Positions 15,111 to 23,705 of a stretch of 43,771 nt of DNA are shown in pieces (position 1 is the first letter of the stretch; each line of letters starts with the position of its first letter). Made by a program: the position numbers and the translations under genes. Source of the stretch: JBAPRR01 sp049281195 (lineage in GTDB: Bacteria > Actinomycetota > Acidimicrobiia > Acidimicrobiales > CAVXTF01); contig JBAPRR010000359.1 in the NCBI GenBank assembly GCA_049281195.1, positions 1 through 43,771 of the forward strand. The letters are read 5' to 3'. A model generated the notes under the pieces. It was not told where the DNA came from. It did not search any database and saw nothing but the letters and a program-made list of their open reading frames with translations.

Positions 15111-18100
15111 TCAGCTCGGGACTTGTAACCGATTCACTTCTCTTCGGTAGCTGACAGCGCTTAGCGAACGGTATCCCGGGGTTCGAATCGGAGACCCTTT
15201 CTGCGCCGCCGGGATCGATACCTCCGACGATGTGCTCGCCTGTGGGCCACCGTCGAGACTGACGGTCTGTCCCGTGAAAACGACGGTCGTCGACGTTCCG
15301 GCTTCGTCGGTCTCCGTCAGTTGCACCTTGTAGTTACCTGCTTTCGCATACACGTGGGTGATGACCGGAACAGATGTCTTCTTAAGGGCGGAGCCGTCGC
15401 CGAATTTCCAGGCGTAGGAGGCGATGGGGCTCGACACCGCCTGTGAGCCTGTCGCATTGAATGTCGTGACGCTGCCGGCCGGAGCCGGACTGGTGTACAA
15501 GGTCGCTGCCGGAGCCTGATCCGGGGTTATGGCCAAGCCAGCCGGATTCGAGCCGATCACCACCGGTGTTTCGGTCTCGTTGTCCGCCGTGTCGATCAAG
15601 CTCACCTGTTTCGACTGTGTGTCCGTCACATAGGCGTACTCCCCGTTCGGAGTCACCGCTACGAACTGGGGAGAGTTGCCGACAGTGATCGTGCCCGCGA
15701 CTGTTTGATTGGAGGTAGAGATGACCGTGGCAGTTCCCGATTCACTGTTGGCCACGTACGCCGTTTTGCCGTCAGGCGTAATTGCGATCCCGGTTGGCTT
15801 GAAACCAGTTTGCACAGCGCTGGCGCTGATGGAACCGCTCGACGTGTTCAACACACTGACCCCGTCAGAGTCCTCGCAGACAATGTAGGCGTACTGCCCG
15901 CTGGGTGTAACCGCAATGGCAACGGGGTCCAAACCCAGATTGGATGTGATGGTTCCGACCTGACCGGAAGATGTGGAGATAACCGAGATGCTGTCCGAGG
16001 TCCCGTTCGCCACATATGCCGTTGCGCCGTTCGGTGTTATGGCGATCGAGTCCGGACCGCCACCTACTGCGATCGTCTTGGTGACGGCGCCGGTGGCGGT
16101 ATCGATCACACTCACGTTGTCCGAGCCTTCGTTCACCACATAGGCGGAGGCTCCGTTCGGGCTGATCGCTATGGCGGAAGGATTTATCCCTACGGTGATC
16201 TGGTCGCCCGATGGAGTGTTCTTCTGCGTGTTGATGACCGTGATTGTCCCATCGGCTCCGCCGTTTCCCTGAGCGTTCAGCACGTAGGCATCCGCTCCGT
16301 TCGGAGTTATCGCAACCGCCACGGGTTCCTGACCAACGGGGATCGAGCTGGACACGATTCCGGCTGTTCCGGTATCCACGACTGTCACCGCGTTCTGTTG
16401 CGGTTGCGTTATGTACGCATCGGGTTGGCTGCCTTGGTTGTCTCCCACCGTGATGGAAAAATTGACGGTAGCGGACTGCGCGCCGGCAGAGTCGGTCACG
16501 AAAGCACTGAAGGTTACGGTTCCCGGATCACTCGGCATCCCGTTCAGAGGTTGGTCGAAGTCGCCGTTCTCCTCGACCGAACCCCCGTTGAGCGCCAACC
16601 AGCTCCCCGGCTCGGGCGGAATGATCGTGAACACGAGGACACCCGTGCCCCCAGTGGCTTCGAGCTGGCCCTCGTAGTTCTGGCCCACCTGCGCCGGGGG
16701 AAGCGTCGATCCGATCACCTGGGGGAGCCTGGGGACGCCCAGCGTCACGTCGACGGTCGTGCCGAAGGGAACCTTCTTGTTCGCGGCCGGACTCTGGGTG
16801 GCAACAGTTCCGCCCCCTGTACAGCCGCTGCAGGTGAGTCCGGCTGCTTCGAGATCGCCGAGTGCCTCAGTGGACGAGAGCCCGACGATGTACGGAACTG
16901 TCACCTCGTTGGACGTGGATACCGTGGTGGAGGTCGACGTGGGAACGGTGCCTGACCCGGAAGTACTGCTTGGTGTCGAACCTGCGGTGTTCTTGTTCTT
17001 CTGTACAGGAGGAGGTGCGGAAGTTGCGGTCGTGGATGATCCAGATACGAGGATCGGTTCCGGACCGTTCAACGTGATGACGCCGGTCTGGTAGCTCGTC
17101 GGCACGTCGTACCAGACGAAGTCGTGCTGCACGGTCAGATAGAAGGCCATCCGGTCCACGTCGAGAGGGAACACATTGAGAAGGTGACCGTTGGATGCCC
17201 GGACCAGGTACACCTTCCCGCTCGTCACGTCCGGCACGTAGATGACCCCGCCGGTTATCACCGGCGTCCCGAGCACATCAGGGGTCGACGGTTCTTGAAT
17301 ACCGAGTTGGGACGAGACGATCGATCCGGTTGCGCTGTCGAAGATCTGAATGTGATCGCTACCTTCGTCGAGGACACTCACGACACCGGAAGAGCCTGCG
17401 GTAACCCAACCTGATGTGGTCACCGGGATGGAGAGGTTGAACGTGCTCTGCACCTCACCGGAAGCCGGATTCAGCACGAGGACCTGAGATCGGCTGAAGC
17501 TCTGGGTGACGACGACGGGGGTATTCCCCTGCATGACCAGATCCGCCTGACCGGAATAGCCGATGTTCGCCTGAGAACGCAGTGCAGCCCCAGCGTAGGA
17601 ATCAACGTCCCCGTCTTTGTCGATGCTCCACAACACGCCGTTCGGAGCTAGCGCCACCTGCTGCAGTGTCTTAGAAGACACGATCGGCCGCCCGATCGGA
17701 CCAAGTGTCGCCGGGTTTACTTGTTGTACTGAATCGTCACCGATGCTGCTTCCGGTTTCGATCCAGCTGACCGACCCGTTGGAGAAGATCTGCAGTCCGC
17801 TCGCGTACGCAGGGCTCCCGAAGCTGACCGTCTTCCCGGCTTCAAGGAGCTCTCCATCGAGGGTGGTCACGGTGCCCCTGGTCAGATCGACGAGATATGC
17901 ACCGGCCCCCGACTGGACGGTCTGGATGGTGTCGTCGGCGGGCGCGACATTCTGCAGATAGGCCGCTCTTGTAAGAGTGAGCCCGTCAAGCAGAGAAACA
18001 GACCCCGTGCCGGAAGACGAGAACCAGGCGGTATCGGGTTGAGCGCTTATCACCTCGTTCGACACGGCGTGATGGCCGACCATCACGATCGCGAAAGCAC

Positions 18101-18176
18101 CCACCACAACGATCCCGGCGATCGTGGTTGTAATCCGCCCCTTGGACCTGGCGTAGAGGCCCTTGAGCCTCGTCAT
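15111..18176 (-). CDS. Membrane-anchored PASTA / YVTN-propeller / PKD surface protein
   Basis: A 1021-aa protein. One membrane segment at about 14-36 (TTIAGIVVVGAFAIVMVG) after a basic N-terminus makes a type II anchor with the rest outside. Residues 40-370 look like an irregular beta-propeller. A Ser/Thr/Pro linker leads to a PASTA domain at 423-483 (VPYIVGLSSTEALGDLEAAGL), then an Ig-like putative cadherin/He_PIG-type domain, seven YVTN repeats at about 584-879 (VAITPNGADAYVxN...VSVIDT), and a PKD domain (YAWKFGDGS). The ATG at 18176 overlaps the stop of the transglutaminase-like gene (ATGA), so I reject the 38-codon longer frame. Probably a wall- or glycan-binding partner of the operon. 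Confidence 0.85.
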   Translation of the reverse strand: MTRLKGLYARSKGRITTTIAGIVVVGAFAIVMVGHHAVSNEVISAQPDTAWFSSSGTGSVSLLDGLTLTRAAYLQNVAPADDTIQTVQSGAGAYLVDLTRGTVTTLDGELLEAGKTVSFGSPAYASGLQIFSNGSVSWIETGSSIGDDSVQQVNPATLGPIGRPIVSSKTLQQVALAPNGVLWSIDKDGDVDSYAGAALRSQANIGYSGQADLVMQGNTPVVVTQSFSRSQVLVLNPASGEVQSTFNLSIPVTTSGWVTAGSSGVVSVLDEGSDHIQIFDSATGSIVSSQLGIQEPSTPDVLGTPVITGGVIYVPDVTSGKVYLVRASNGHLLNVFPLDVDRMAFYLTVQHDFVWYDVPTSYQTGVITLNGPEPILVSGSSTTATSAPPPVQKNKNTAGSTPSSTSGSGTVPTSTSTTVSTSNEVTVPYIVGLSSTEALGDLEAAGLTCSGCTGGGTVATQSPAANKKVPFGTTVDVTLGVPRLPQVIGSTLPPAQVGQNYEGQLEATGGTGVLVFTIIPPEPGSWLALNGGSVEENGDFDQPLNGMPSDPGTVTFSAFVTDSAGAQSATVNFSITVGDNQGSQPDAYITQPQQNAVTVVDTGTAGIVSSSIPVGQEPVAVAITPNGADAYVLNAQGNGGADGTITVINTQKNTPSGDQITVGINPSAIAISPNGASAYVVNEGSDNVSVIDTATGAVTKTIAVGGGPDSIAITPNGATAYVANGTSDSISVISTSSGQVGTITSNLGLDPVAIAVTPSGQYAYIVCEDSDGVSVLNTSSGSISASAVQTGFKPTGIAITPDGKTAYVANSESGTATVISTSNQTVAGTITVGNSPQFVAVTPNGEYAYVTDTQSKQVSLIDTADNETETPVVIGSNPAGLAITPDQAPAATLYTSPAPAGSVTTFNATGSQAVSSPIASYAWKFGDGSALKKTSVPVITHVYAKAGNYKVQLTETDEAGTSTTVVFTGQTVSLDGGPQASTSSEVSIPAAQKGSPIRTPGYRSLSAVSYRREVNRLQVPS

Positions 18177-20452
18177 CGGGGACGGGACCTCGCGTTCTGC
18201 AGTGAACGGGGATCTGCCACGTAACGGATACGAGCTTTTACTCCCACTTCCCCCTTCATGAGACGAACAGCATCGCGTTCGACATCCCATGCTTGGGTCG
18301 CCAGAGGCTCCTCAGGCTCCGACGGGGAGTAGAGAGCCAGGTCCAAAATCGGTTGGAAATCGGCTACGCGCCTGACCACTTCCGCGGTAAGCCTCACCTC
18401 ACAGGCCGCAACCACTTCGGTAACCGTCATCCCCGATGTCACGCGCAAGCCCGTCGCGCGCAGGTACTCCTCGGTTTCGTGCCATGCGCCGACGACGCGC
18501 TGCGCGACTGTACCGGCCCTCTCGCGCCGGCGACGGCGATAGATCTTCAACAAGACGATCAAGGCGATAAGCAGGATGAGAATGATCGGAAGGATGATCC
18601 AGAAGGGAAACGTCCCACTTTCAGGCGGGGCGTTGTGGTACGTGAAAGTCGACGGGGTGGCGCTCTTGACGTTTCCAGACCTGGCCGTGGTTGGAACCAC
18701 GGTAGAAGGTGTCGGCTGCGAAACAGACGGTGGCGGCACGACCGAGTTCTGTTCCGTTGCGATCGGATCGAACGCCACCCAACCGAGGCCGTTCACGTCG
18801 ACCTCGTCCCACGCGGTTATCTCACCCGCAGTGACAGATATCGCTTTCCCGTTCTGCGCACCGCCTGGTTTGTCGATCGTGTATCCGACCACGACGCGTG
18901 CGGGATAGCCCCTCATACGAGCCAGCAGCGCGAACACGGCTGCGAATTGCTCTGCAGTGCCGTACCTGGAGTACTGAGAACCCGCAACGCCGGTGGCGAA
19001 CATGGCGGCGAGCCTGCCGAGACTGTGGCCCGGCTCGGCCGTGGTGCTGTAGTCGAAACGAGGCGACTGCAGATCCTTGTCGAGCGCGTCCAGCCATGAC
19101 AGTTCCGAAGTTCCAGTCGGGACGACCTGGTCATCGAATGCGAGAAGGACGGCCGGGATGCCGGACGGAACCTGCAGATAGGCCTTCGCGGAACTGTTGA
19201 CGCCTTGACTCGCATTCTGTGTGTCGAGGATTCGCGGATCGTCGAACGCGAGTGCTGCAGGTGGCACATCGGACTCCACCGAATAGGAGTAGCCCTTTGT
19301 GTCCGAGCCGGTGGCCGCGAGAGTCCCCGTCAGCTCGTCGAAGGCGAGGCCCTTGCCGGAAACTCTCACCGGCTGCTCGAGTGCCGGAAGGAAGGGACCT
19401 GACATGTTCTCGATCGTGTAAGTCTGTTGAATTGTTGCCGCGTTTCCGGGACTCGGGTCCGAAGCCTGGGGGAGTCCAGAGTTCACTTGAGTGAATTGAG
19501 ACCCGGTCTGCCAGACGATGCCGTTGTACTGATCGAGGATGGCGATCGGAACGTGTCTTATCGCTACGCGGTCAGGGATTCCACTTAAACGAACAACGAA
19601 CAGGACGGGGTCCCCGTTCGCTTTGGTGTTCAGCTGCGCCGGTACCTCGGACAGCGGGCTGTACGTCTGATTTATCCGGACCGGCAAGTGGTAGTAATCG
19701 TGCAGATCGAACCGGTCGCTTGCAGGCGATGCCGGCACCACCGAGCTGACCAGCAGCGCGACCACCACGCAGCCGGCGACGATCGCGTACCAGAGCCAAA
19801 GGCCTCCGATCGTCCTCGCCTGGACGGCCACACCTGACATGTAGCCGCCGGTCGACTCAGCCCTTTGGACCTTGCGACCACGGTTGGCGCGCAGAACCAC
19901 GCTGGCAAGTACGAGCAACAGCACGAGAAGAGGCCATACAGAGGACCCGATCGCTTGATGTCCGGTGAACATCTGAGCGAGGATCCACACGGCTATTACC
20001 GGGATGGCCGGTCCGATCACCGAACGGGTCCTGATGCTCATTCCGACGCCGAGGACGACAGCCAACCAGGCCAGTGCGACAGGCAGCGCGACCACAGAAG
20101 CCGTCTCCGGGATGGGCACGTACAAAGACAGGTTCTGAGACCAGGATCCGATCAGCCCATTCCATGCTCCGAATGCCCCGTGCCCGGTCGAAAGATGGAA
20201 AACAACCACGGTCAGGTAGACGAAAAGTGCCAAGGCCTGGGCGGGGAGATCTATGAGCAGTCTTCGCGATGGAGACAGCCACAGCTCGAGTACGAACGCG
20301 ACGATGACGCCTCCGGCTACGGGGGCCAGATAACCCCACGCCGAGTATTGGCGTGCAAAGGGGGTGACGGCGACGAAGGCCGCGACCGCCAAGAAAAGTG
20401 AGTCGAAATCGACCTGGAGCTTCGCGACCCACTTTGCCGGTCGGGCGGTCAT
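18173..20452 (-). CDS. TgpA-like membrane protein with a catalytically degenerate transglutaminase domain
   Basis: A 759-aa protein. The first 240 residues hold about six or seven membrane segments (DUF3488-like). A large extracellular part with a transglutaminase-like core follows, then a last membrane segment (FWIILPIILILLIALIVLL) and a cytosolic DUF4129-like tail. In active relatives the triad is Cys in G-x-C-E-x-F-A, His in HAW and Asp in FDP. Here these read A500 (GTAEQFA), T546 (ITAWDEV) and D562 (AFDPI): Cys and His are lost while the fold pattern ARMRGYPARVVVGY is kept. It should not work as a protease or transglutaminase and may bind peptides or polyamine-like ligands. ATG 20452 overlaps the DUF58 stop (ATGA). 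Confidence 0.85.
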   Translation of the reverse strand: MTARPAKWVAKLQVDFDSLFLAVAAFVAVTPFARQYSAWGYLAPVAGGVIVAFVLELWLSPSRRLLIDLPAQALALFVYLTVVVFHLSTGHGAFGAWNGLIGSWSQNLSLYVPIPETASVVALPVALAWLAVVLGVGMSIRTRSVIGPAIPVIAVWILAQMFTGHQAIGSSVWPLLVLLLVLASVVLRANRGRKVQRAESTGGYMSGVAVQARTIGGLWLWYAIVAGCVVVALLVSSVVPASPASDRFDLHDYYHLPVRINQTYSPLSEVPAQLNTKANGDPVLFVVRLSGIPDRVAIRHVPIAILDQYNGIVWQTGSQFTQVNSGLPQASDPSPGNAATIQQTYTIENMSGPFLPALEQPVRVSGKGLAFDELTGTLAATGSDTKGYSYSVESDVPPAALAFDDPRILDTQNASQGVNSSAKAYLQVPSGIPAVLLAFDDQVVPTGTSELSWLDALDKDLQSPRFDYSTTAEPGHSLGRLAAMFATGVAGSQYSRYGTAEQFAAVFALLARMRGYPARVVVGYTIDKPGGAQNGKAISVTAGEITAWDEVDVNGLGWVAFDPIATEQNSVVPPPSVSQPTPSTVVPTTARSGNVKSATPSTFTYHNAPPESGTFPFWIILPIILILLIALIVLLKIYRRRRRERAGTVAQRVVGAWHETEEYLRATGLRVTSGMTVTEVVAACEVRLTAEVVRRVADFQPILDLALYSPSEPEEPLATQAWDVERDAVRLMKGEVGVKARIRYVADPRSLQNARSRPR

Positions 20453-21597
20453 CCGACGACCGCCTTCCACTTGTGAACCCATTCCTCGCTGGTCGATGCG
20501 TTCACAGCGAGTACCCCGCTCAAGGAGATGGGGGGTCGACCGCCGCTTGCTTCGCCGATTTGGACCATGGTCACCGTCTGGAATCGGTTCCGCACCGAAG
20601 CGAGGCCCTTGGCCCGTTCTCTAGAGGGCCTGCCCGTAACCACACCGAGCGACATCCCACGATCCCTGACCGTTCCTATTCGGATCAAGGCCCGCAGTCC
20701 CGGGTCGTCATCGCTCACCTTCACCGAGGCGAGCTTGTCGAGAACGTCGATCCGTCCAGCACCGGCCGGGTCGATGCTGCCGGAGATACCTCCGGTCGTT
20801 CGGAAATCCGTGGGAAATCGTTGATCAGCTCCGGCCATGATCAAAGACGCAGCGACCCGCACGGCTTCTTCGAAGGACTCCCTCAGATACGAGCGTGCAG
20901 ACGTGTCGAGGACGATCAACAGGCGCGGCTCGTTGGTCACGACTGTGTGCCTCACCATCAGGTGCCCGGTCCTCGCCGTCGAACGCCAGTGGATCAATCG
21001 CGGGTCGTCTCCGGGCACGTAGTCGCGCAGCGAGTGGAAGGTGATGCCACCACGCGGAGCACCGAGGCTCGTAGGTCCCTCAGCCTCTTGCGAGTAGGAG
21101 GTGGGAATTGGCTTGACCTTATATATACGCGGGTGAACCCACAGCAGGCTCTCGTACCCGTCGGTCTTCGAAACGTTTATGAGACGGAGCGGATCTGCGT
21201 AGCCGACCCGAAGGGGCCCGATTTTGTAACACCCCCTGCGGTCCGTCGGGATCCGGTAGGTCGTGTCGTACGTGGCACCCGAGTGGAGGCCTGGAAGAGA
21301 GATACCGAGGTACCCATTTGGCGTGGACTCGGTAGCAACAAGCGGCGGACATCGACGCTTTCCGGAATTCGTCACATGCAGGACGCCGTTAGCCGCTTCG
21401 CCCTCGGTGACACGCGCCGGGACGACCTGGCGCCGGACTTGGAGATCGGGTCGCAGCCCCAGCCAGATAACGGCGACCACCAGGCAGGCGATCATTCCCG
21501 ACGCCACCAGGATGACGGGCGTGTAGTTAAGGACGATCCCGGCTATCAAAAGAAGGGCCGTCAGACAGAAAAAAGCGATGCCGTTTCTGGTCGGCAC
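20449..21597 (-). CDS. DUF58 family protein
   Basis: A 382-aa protein with two N-terminal membrane segments (FFCLTALLLIAGIVLNY and VILVASGMIACLVVAVIWLG) and a cytosolic part carrying the DUF58 signature YVPGDDPRLIHWRSTARTG at about 191-209. The C-terminal region (LLIVLDTSARSY) is von Willebrand A-like, with a partial MIDAS-type DxS start. DUF58 proteins act with MoxR ATPases, probably as the substrate or adaptor. It begins 6 nt after the moxR stop and its own stop overlaps the next start, so the operon order is moxR, DUF58, transglutaminase-like, PASTA/propeller. Confidence 0.9.
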   Translation of the reverse strand: MPTRNGIAFFCLTALLLIAGIVLNYTPVILVASGMIACLVVAVIWLGLRPDLQVRRQVVPARVTEGEAANGVLHVTNSGKRRCPPLVATESTPNGYLGISLPGLHSGATYDTTYRIPTDRRGCYKIGPLRVGYADPLRLINVSKTDGYESLLWVHPRIYKVKPIPTSYSQEAEGPTSLGAPRGGITFHSLRDYVPGDDPRLIHWRSTARTGHLMVRHTVVTNEPRLLIVLDTSARSYLRESFEEAVRVAASLIMAGADQRFPTDFRTTGGISGSIDPAGAGRIDVLDKLASVKVSDDDPGLRALIRIGTVRDRGMSLGVVTGRPSRERAKGLASVRNRFQTVTMVQIGEASGGRPPISLSGVLAVNASTSEEWVHKWKAVVG

Positions 21598-21603
21598 TGG
21601 GAG

Positions 21604-22647
21604 TTACTCCCTTATGCGATCATCGGGCACCGGGACTGCCGAGATGATCCGCTGGAGGATCGATTGCGCGGTCGCCCCGGCCAGTTCCGCCTCGGACGTA
21701 AGAAGCATCCGGTGTGAGAGAACGTGCGGAGCCAGTGCCTTGATGTCGTCCGGGGTTACGAACTCGCGTCCGGCTGCTGCGGCCCACGCCTGTGACGCTA
21801 TGAGAAGGGCCAGGCTTCCACGGGGAGAGACGCCGAGCCGCAGCTCCGACACCTTGCGCGTGCCCGCACAGATCGTGACCACGTAGTTGTAGAGCGACGG
21901 TGCCACATAGATCTCGCGAACGAGGCTCATCATCGTCTGAACGGTGCGGATGTCGCAGACAGGCTTGACCTCGTCGACATCGCGTCCTGCGGAACGATTG
22001 CGGAGCACTTCCACCTCGGCAGCGTGTTCCGGGTAGCCCATCTCCATGCGCATCATGAAGCGGTCGATCTGGGCCTCGGGTAGCCGGTAGGTGCCGTCGA
22101 ACTCGATCGGATTCTGGGTAGCGAGCACTACGAAAGGTCGAGGCACATCGTGAGTGATGCCGTCGACTGTCACATGGCCCTCTTCCATCACCTCGAGGAG
22201 TGCGGACTGAGTCTTAGGCGAAGCCCTGTTGATCTCGTCGCCCACGAGCAGGTTCGTGAAGACGGGGCCGGGACGGAACTCGAAGTCCGATGTGCGCTGA
22301 TTCCACACCGGGACTCCGATCACGTCGGAGGGCAACAGGTCAGGAGTGAACTGGATCCTGTTCATCGACCCATTTATCGAGTTGGCGATGGCCTTGGCGA
22401 GCGAGGTCTTTCCGACGCCGGGAATGTCATCGATGAGCAGGTGGCCCTCGCCCATCATGCACACCAGAGCCAGGCGGACCACGGACGATTTCCCCCGGAT
22501 GAAGGTCTCGACGTTCTCGCTGATCCGAATGAACTGGTCCTCGAACCACCGGGCCCGATCGGAGCGCTCGCCTACGGCGACGGACCCGGAGCGCTGACGT
22601 GCGGGCGCCCCGGTTTGATTGCCATGGGGTGGCATTGAGTCACTCAT
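21604..22647 (-). CDS. moxR: MoxR-family AAA+ ATPase
   Basis: A 347-aa AAA+ chaperone-like ATPase. Walker A is IPGVGKTS (about 75-82), Walker B is LLVGDEINRA, and sensor 1 is LATQNPIEF. The C-terminal lid has the usual SPRGSLALL. The family helps mature or assemble protein complexes, often with VWA-domain partners; here DUF58 and the membrane transglutaminase-like protein follow directly. The first 30 residues are a disordered extension. Either ATG 22647 or ATG 22635 could start translation. The gene is divergent from a PilZ gene, with a 260-nt gap that contains a G-rich tract. Confidence 0.92.
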   Translation of the reverse strand: MSDSMPPHGNQTGAPARQRSGSVAVGERSDRARWFEDQFIRISENVETFIRGKSSVVRLALVCMMGEGHLLIDDIPGVGKTSLAKAIANSINGSMNRIQFTPDLLPSDVIGVPVWNQRTSDFEFRPGPVFTNLLVGDEINRASPKTQSALLEVMEEGHVTVDGITHDVPRPFVVLATQNPIEFDGTYRLPEAQIDRFMMRMEMGYPEHAAEVEVLRNRSAGRDVDEVKPVCDIRTVQTMMSLVREIYVAPSLYNYVVTICAGTRKVSELRLGVSPRGSLALLIASQAWAAAAGREFVTPDDIKALAPHVLSHRMLLTSEAELAGATAQSILQRIISAVPVPDDRIRE

Positions 22648-22680
22648 GGGTGGTCAGTTCACCGTTTTCGATGAGAGCAA

Positions 22681-22708
22681 GGGGAAGGGGAAGGGGTGCA
22701 GGAAGGGG
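22681..22708 (+). promoter_or_regulatory. G-quadruplex-type tract upstream of moxR
   Basis: Four runs of GGGG at 22681-22684, 22687-22690, 22693-22696 and 22705-22708 are separated by loops of 2, 2 and 8 nt. This fits the G-quadruplex rule. It lies 34 nt upstream of the moxR start, with the G-rich strand being the moxR template strand, and about 200 nt upstream of the PilZ gene. A regulatory effect is inferred, not shown. The rest of the gap 22648-22907 shows no other clear element. Confidence 0.5.
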
Positions 22709-22907
22709 CGGTACGTGGATCCGCCTGTGCTGGGTTTACACATCGCCGGAGCGGAGCGCAAGTAGAGGTCATGAACCAAGGGGCAGCAACGGCGACACAA
22801 CGATTGTCGGGGACCACCAAGCTGGCGACCTCACAGCGTTCTCCCATGCGGAGGCGACGCCACGCACACACGGACCGGAGCGCGAGCCGGGCCGAAAGGA
22901 CGAACCC

Positions 22908-23240
22908 ATGGAAACCCAGATCCGCAGGCTGCTCCCCCGTCAGATTGTCGATTGGCCCGGGTCCTTCGCTATCGAGGGGTCCGTCGACCCCAAACACATC
23001 TGGAGAGGTTGCCGGGTCCTGGACATTTCTTGCGGGGGCGCCGGCGTCGAGATATCCAATCCGGATCCCGACATTGAGGTTGGTGAGACCCTGGTGCTGG
23101 CGCTTCGCCTAAGGGGCGAGATCCGTGACACGAGGGCACGAGGAGAAGACCGTCTGCGGGTCGGCATCCAGTTCTCCGACATGAGCGGACGCGAGCGTGC
23201 TTACCTCGACTCTCTACTCAACCTGCAGGCACGTTGGTAA
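22908..23240 (+). CDS. PilZ domain protein (c-di-GMP receptor)
   Basis: A 110-aa stand-alone PilZ domain. The two conserved c-di-GMP-binding motifs are present: R7-x-x-x-R11 (RLLPR) and D39-x-S-x-x-G44 (DISCGG). The remaining beta-barrel strands (ETLVLALRL, RVGIQFSDM) and the C-terminal helix follow as usual. The longer frame back to 22599 overlaps moxR. The ATG at 22908 has AAAGGA about 8 nt upstream and gives a normal PilZ length. It is divergent from the moxR surface operon, so c-di-GMP may connect to surface or motility functions here. It converges on the next gene with a 7-nt gap. Confidence 0.85.
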   Translation: METQIRRLLPRQIVDWPGSFAIEGSVDPKHIWRGCRVLDISCGGAGVEISNPDPDIEVGETLVLALRLRGEIRDTRARGEDRLRVGIQFSDMSGRERAYLDSLLNLQARW

Positions 23241-23247
23241 CCGAACA

Positions 23248-23571
23248 TCAGGGAATTCGTATGTCGTGGTGCTCCTTCGCGAACCGCTTCTGCTCGTCGG
23301 TCAGGTCGGAGTCCTTCACCGGAGTAACCATCGACCAGTGCTTCCCCACCGGGCAGTACTGAAATCTCTTCCATCCGAGACGCAACGCCTTCAAGGAGCC
23401 GCCAGGTATCCAGATGGTGGTGAAGAGGTGTCCCTTGCTGCACCTGACGATGGTGTTGACGCCGATGGAATAACCCTTCTTCCTGGCGATGAACGTGGAC
23501 ACCGCCAGGATCGCCACCAGGGCAGCGATTATCGGGACTCTGTTCTCCTTGGAACGGTCGTGGTGAGACAT
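23248..23571 (-). CDS. Small membrane protein with CxxGH / CPVGxHW motifs
   Basis: A 107-aa protein. One membrane segment near residues 12-28 (VPIIAALVAILAVSTFIA) is followed by a basic stretch and a compact domain with VRCSKGHLFTT, the strand IPGGSLKALRLGWKRFQYC and CPVGKHWSMV. The paired Cys and His residues suggest a small zinc-ribbon-like fold. I recall similar small proteins in many actinobacteria but no known function. The ATG at 23571 has GGGAGG 7 nt upstream, and the longer open frame to 23865 has no such support. Confidence 0.75.
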   Translation of the reverse strand: MSHHDRSKENRVPIIAALVAILAVSTFIARKKGYSIGVNTIVRCSKGHLFTTIWIPGGSLKALRLGWKRFQYCPVGKHWSMVTPVKDSDLTDEQKRFAKEHHDIRIP

Positions 23572-23691
23572 GCCGAATCCTCCCCGTAGGCGCAAAGCCG
23601 TCCCTGTCCGGTAGCCCACGATAACGGCCGGACCGGGAGCGATCGAAGCAGGTGCCAACGATTGCGACCTACGGATCCTGAGAACTGAACG

Positions 23692-23697
23692 TAACGT
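23692..23697 (+). promoter_or_regulatory. Putative -10 box of a leaderless transcript (TAACGT)
   Basis: TAACGT lies 8 nt before GTG 23706. It supports that GTG over the upstream TTG at 23697 as start of the esterase gene. Confidence 0.35.
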
Positions 23698-23705
23698 TGC
23701 GCGAC

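Noticed and set aside
15178..15190. GGGGTTCGAATCGG resembles a tRNA T-arm
   Set aside because: It lies inside the C-terminal codons of the PASTA/propeller gene, the 3' side cannot pair with the G run, and no acceptor, D-arm or anticodon arm fits around it.
15705..16955. Plus-strand open frame of 416 codons opposite the propeller gene
   Set aside because: The translation is Arg/His/Val-rich without recognisable motifs, and the minus-strand frame encodes clear YVTN and PASTA domains.
20398..21717. Long plus-strand open frame (439 codons)
   Set aside because: It is antisense to the DUF58 gene and ends of its neighbours; the residues are Arg/Gly/Asp-rich with no domain pattern, as expected for the complement of GC-rich coding DNA.
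22801..22850. GTCGGGGACCACC stretch considered as part of a c-di-AMP (ydaO-type) riboswitch before the PilZ gene
   Set aside because: Only one short segment resembles the consensus; the other conserved boxes and the pseudo-symmetric helices are not found.
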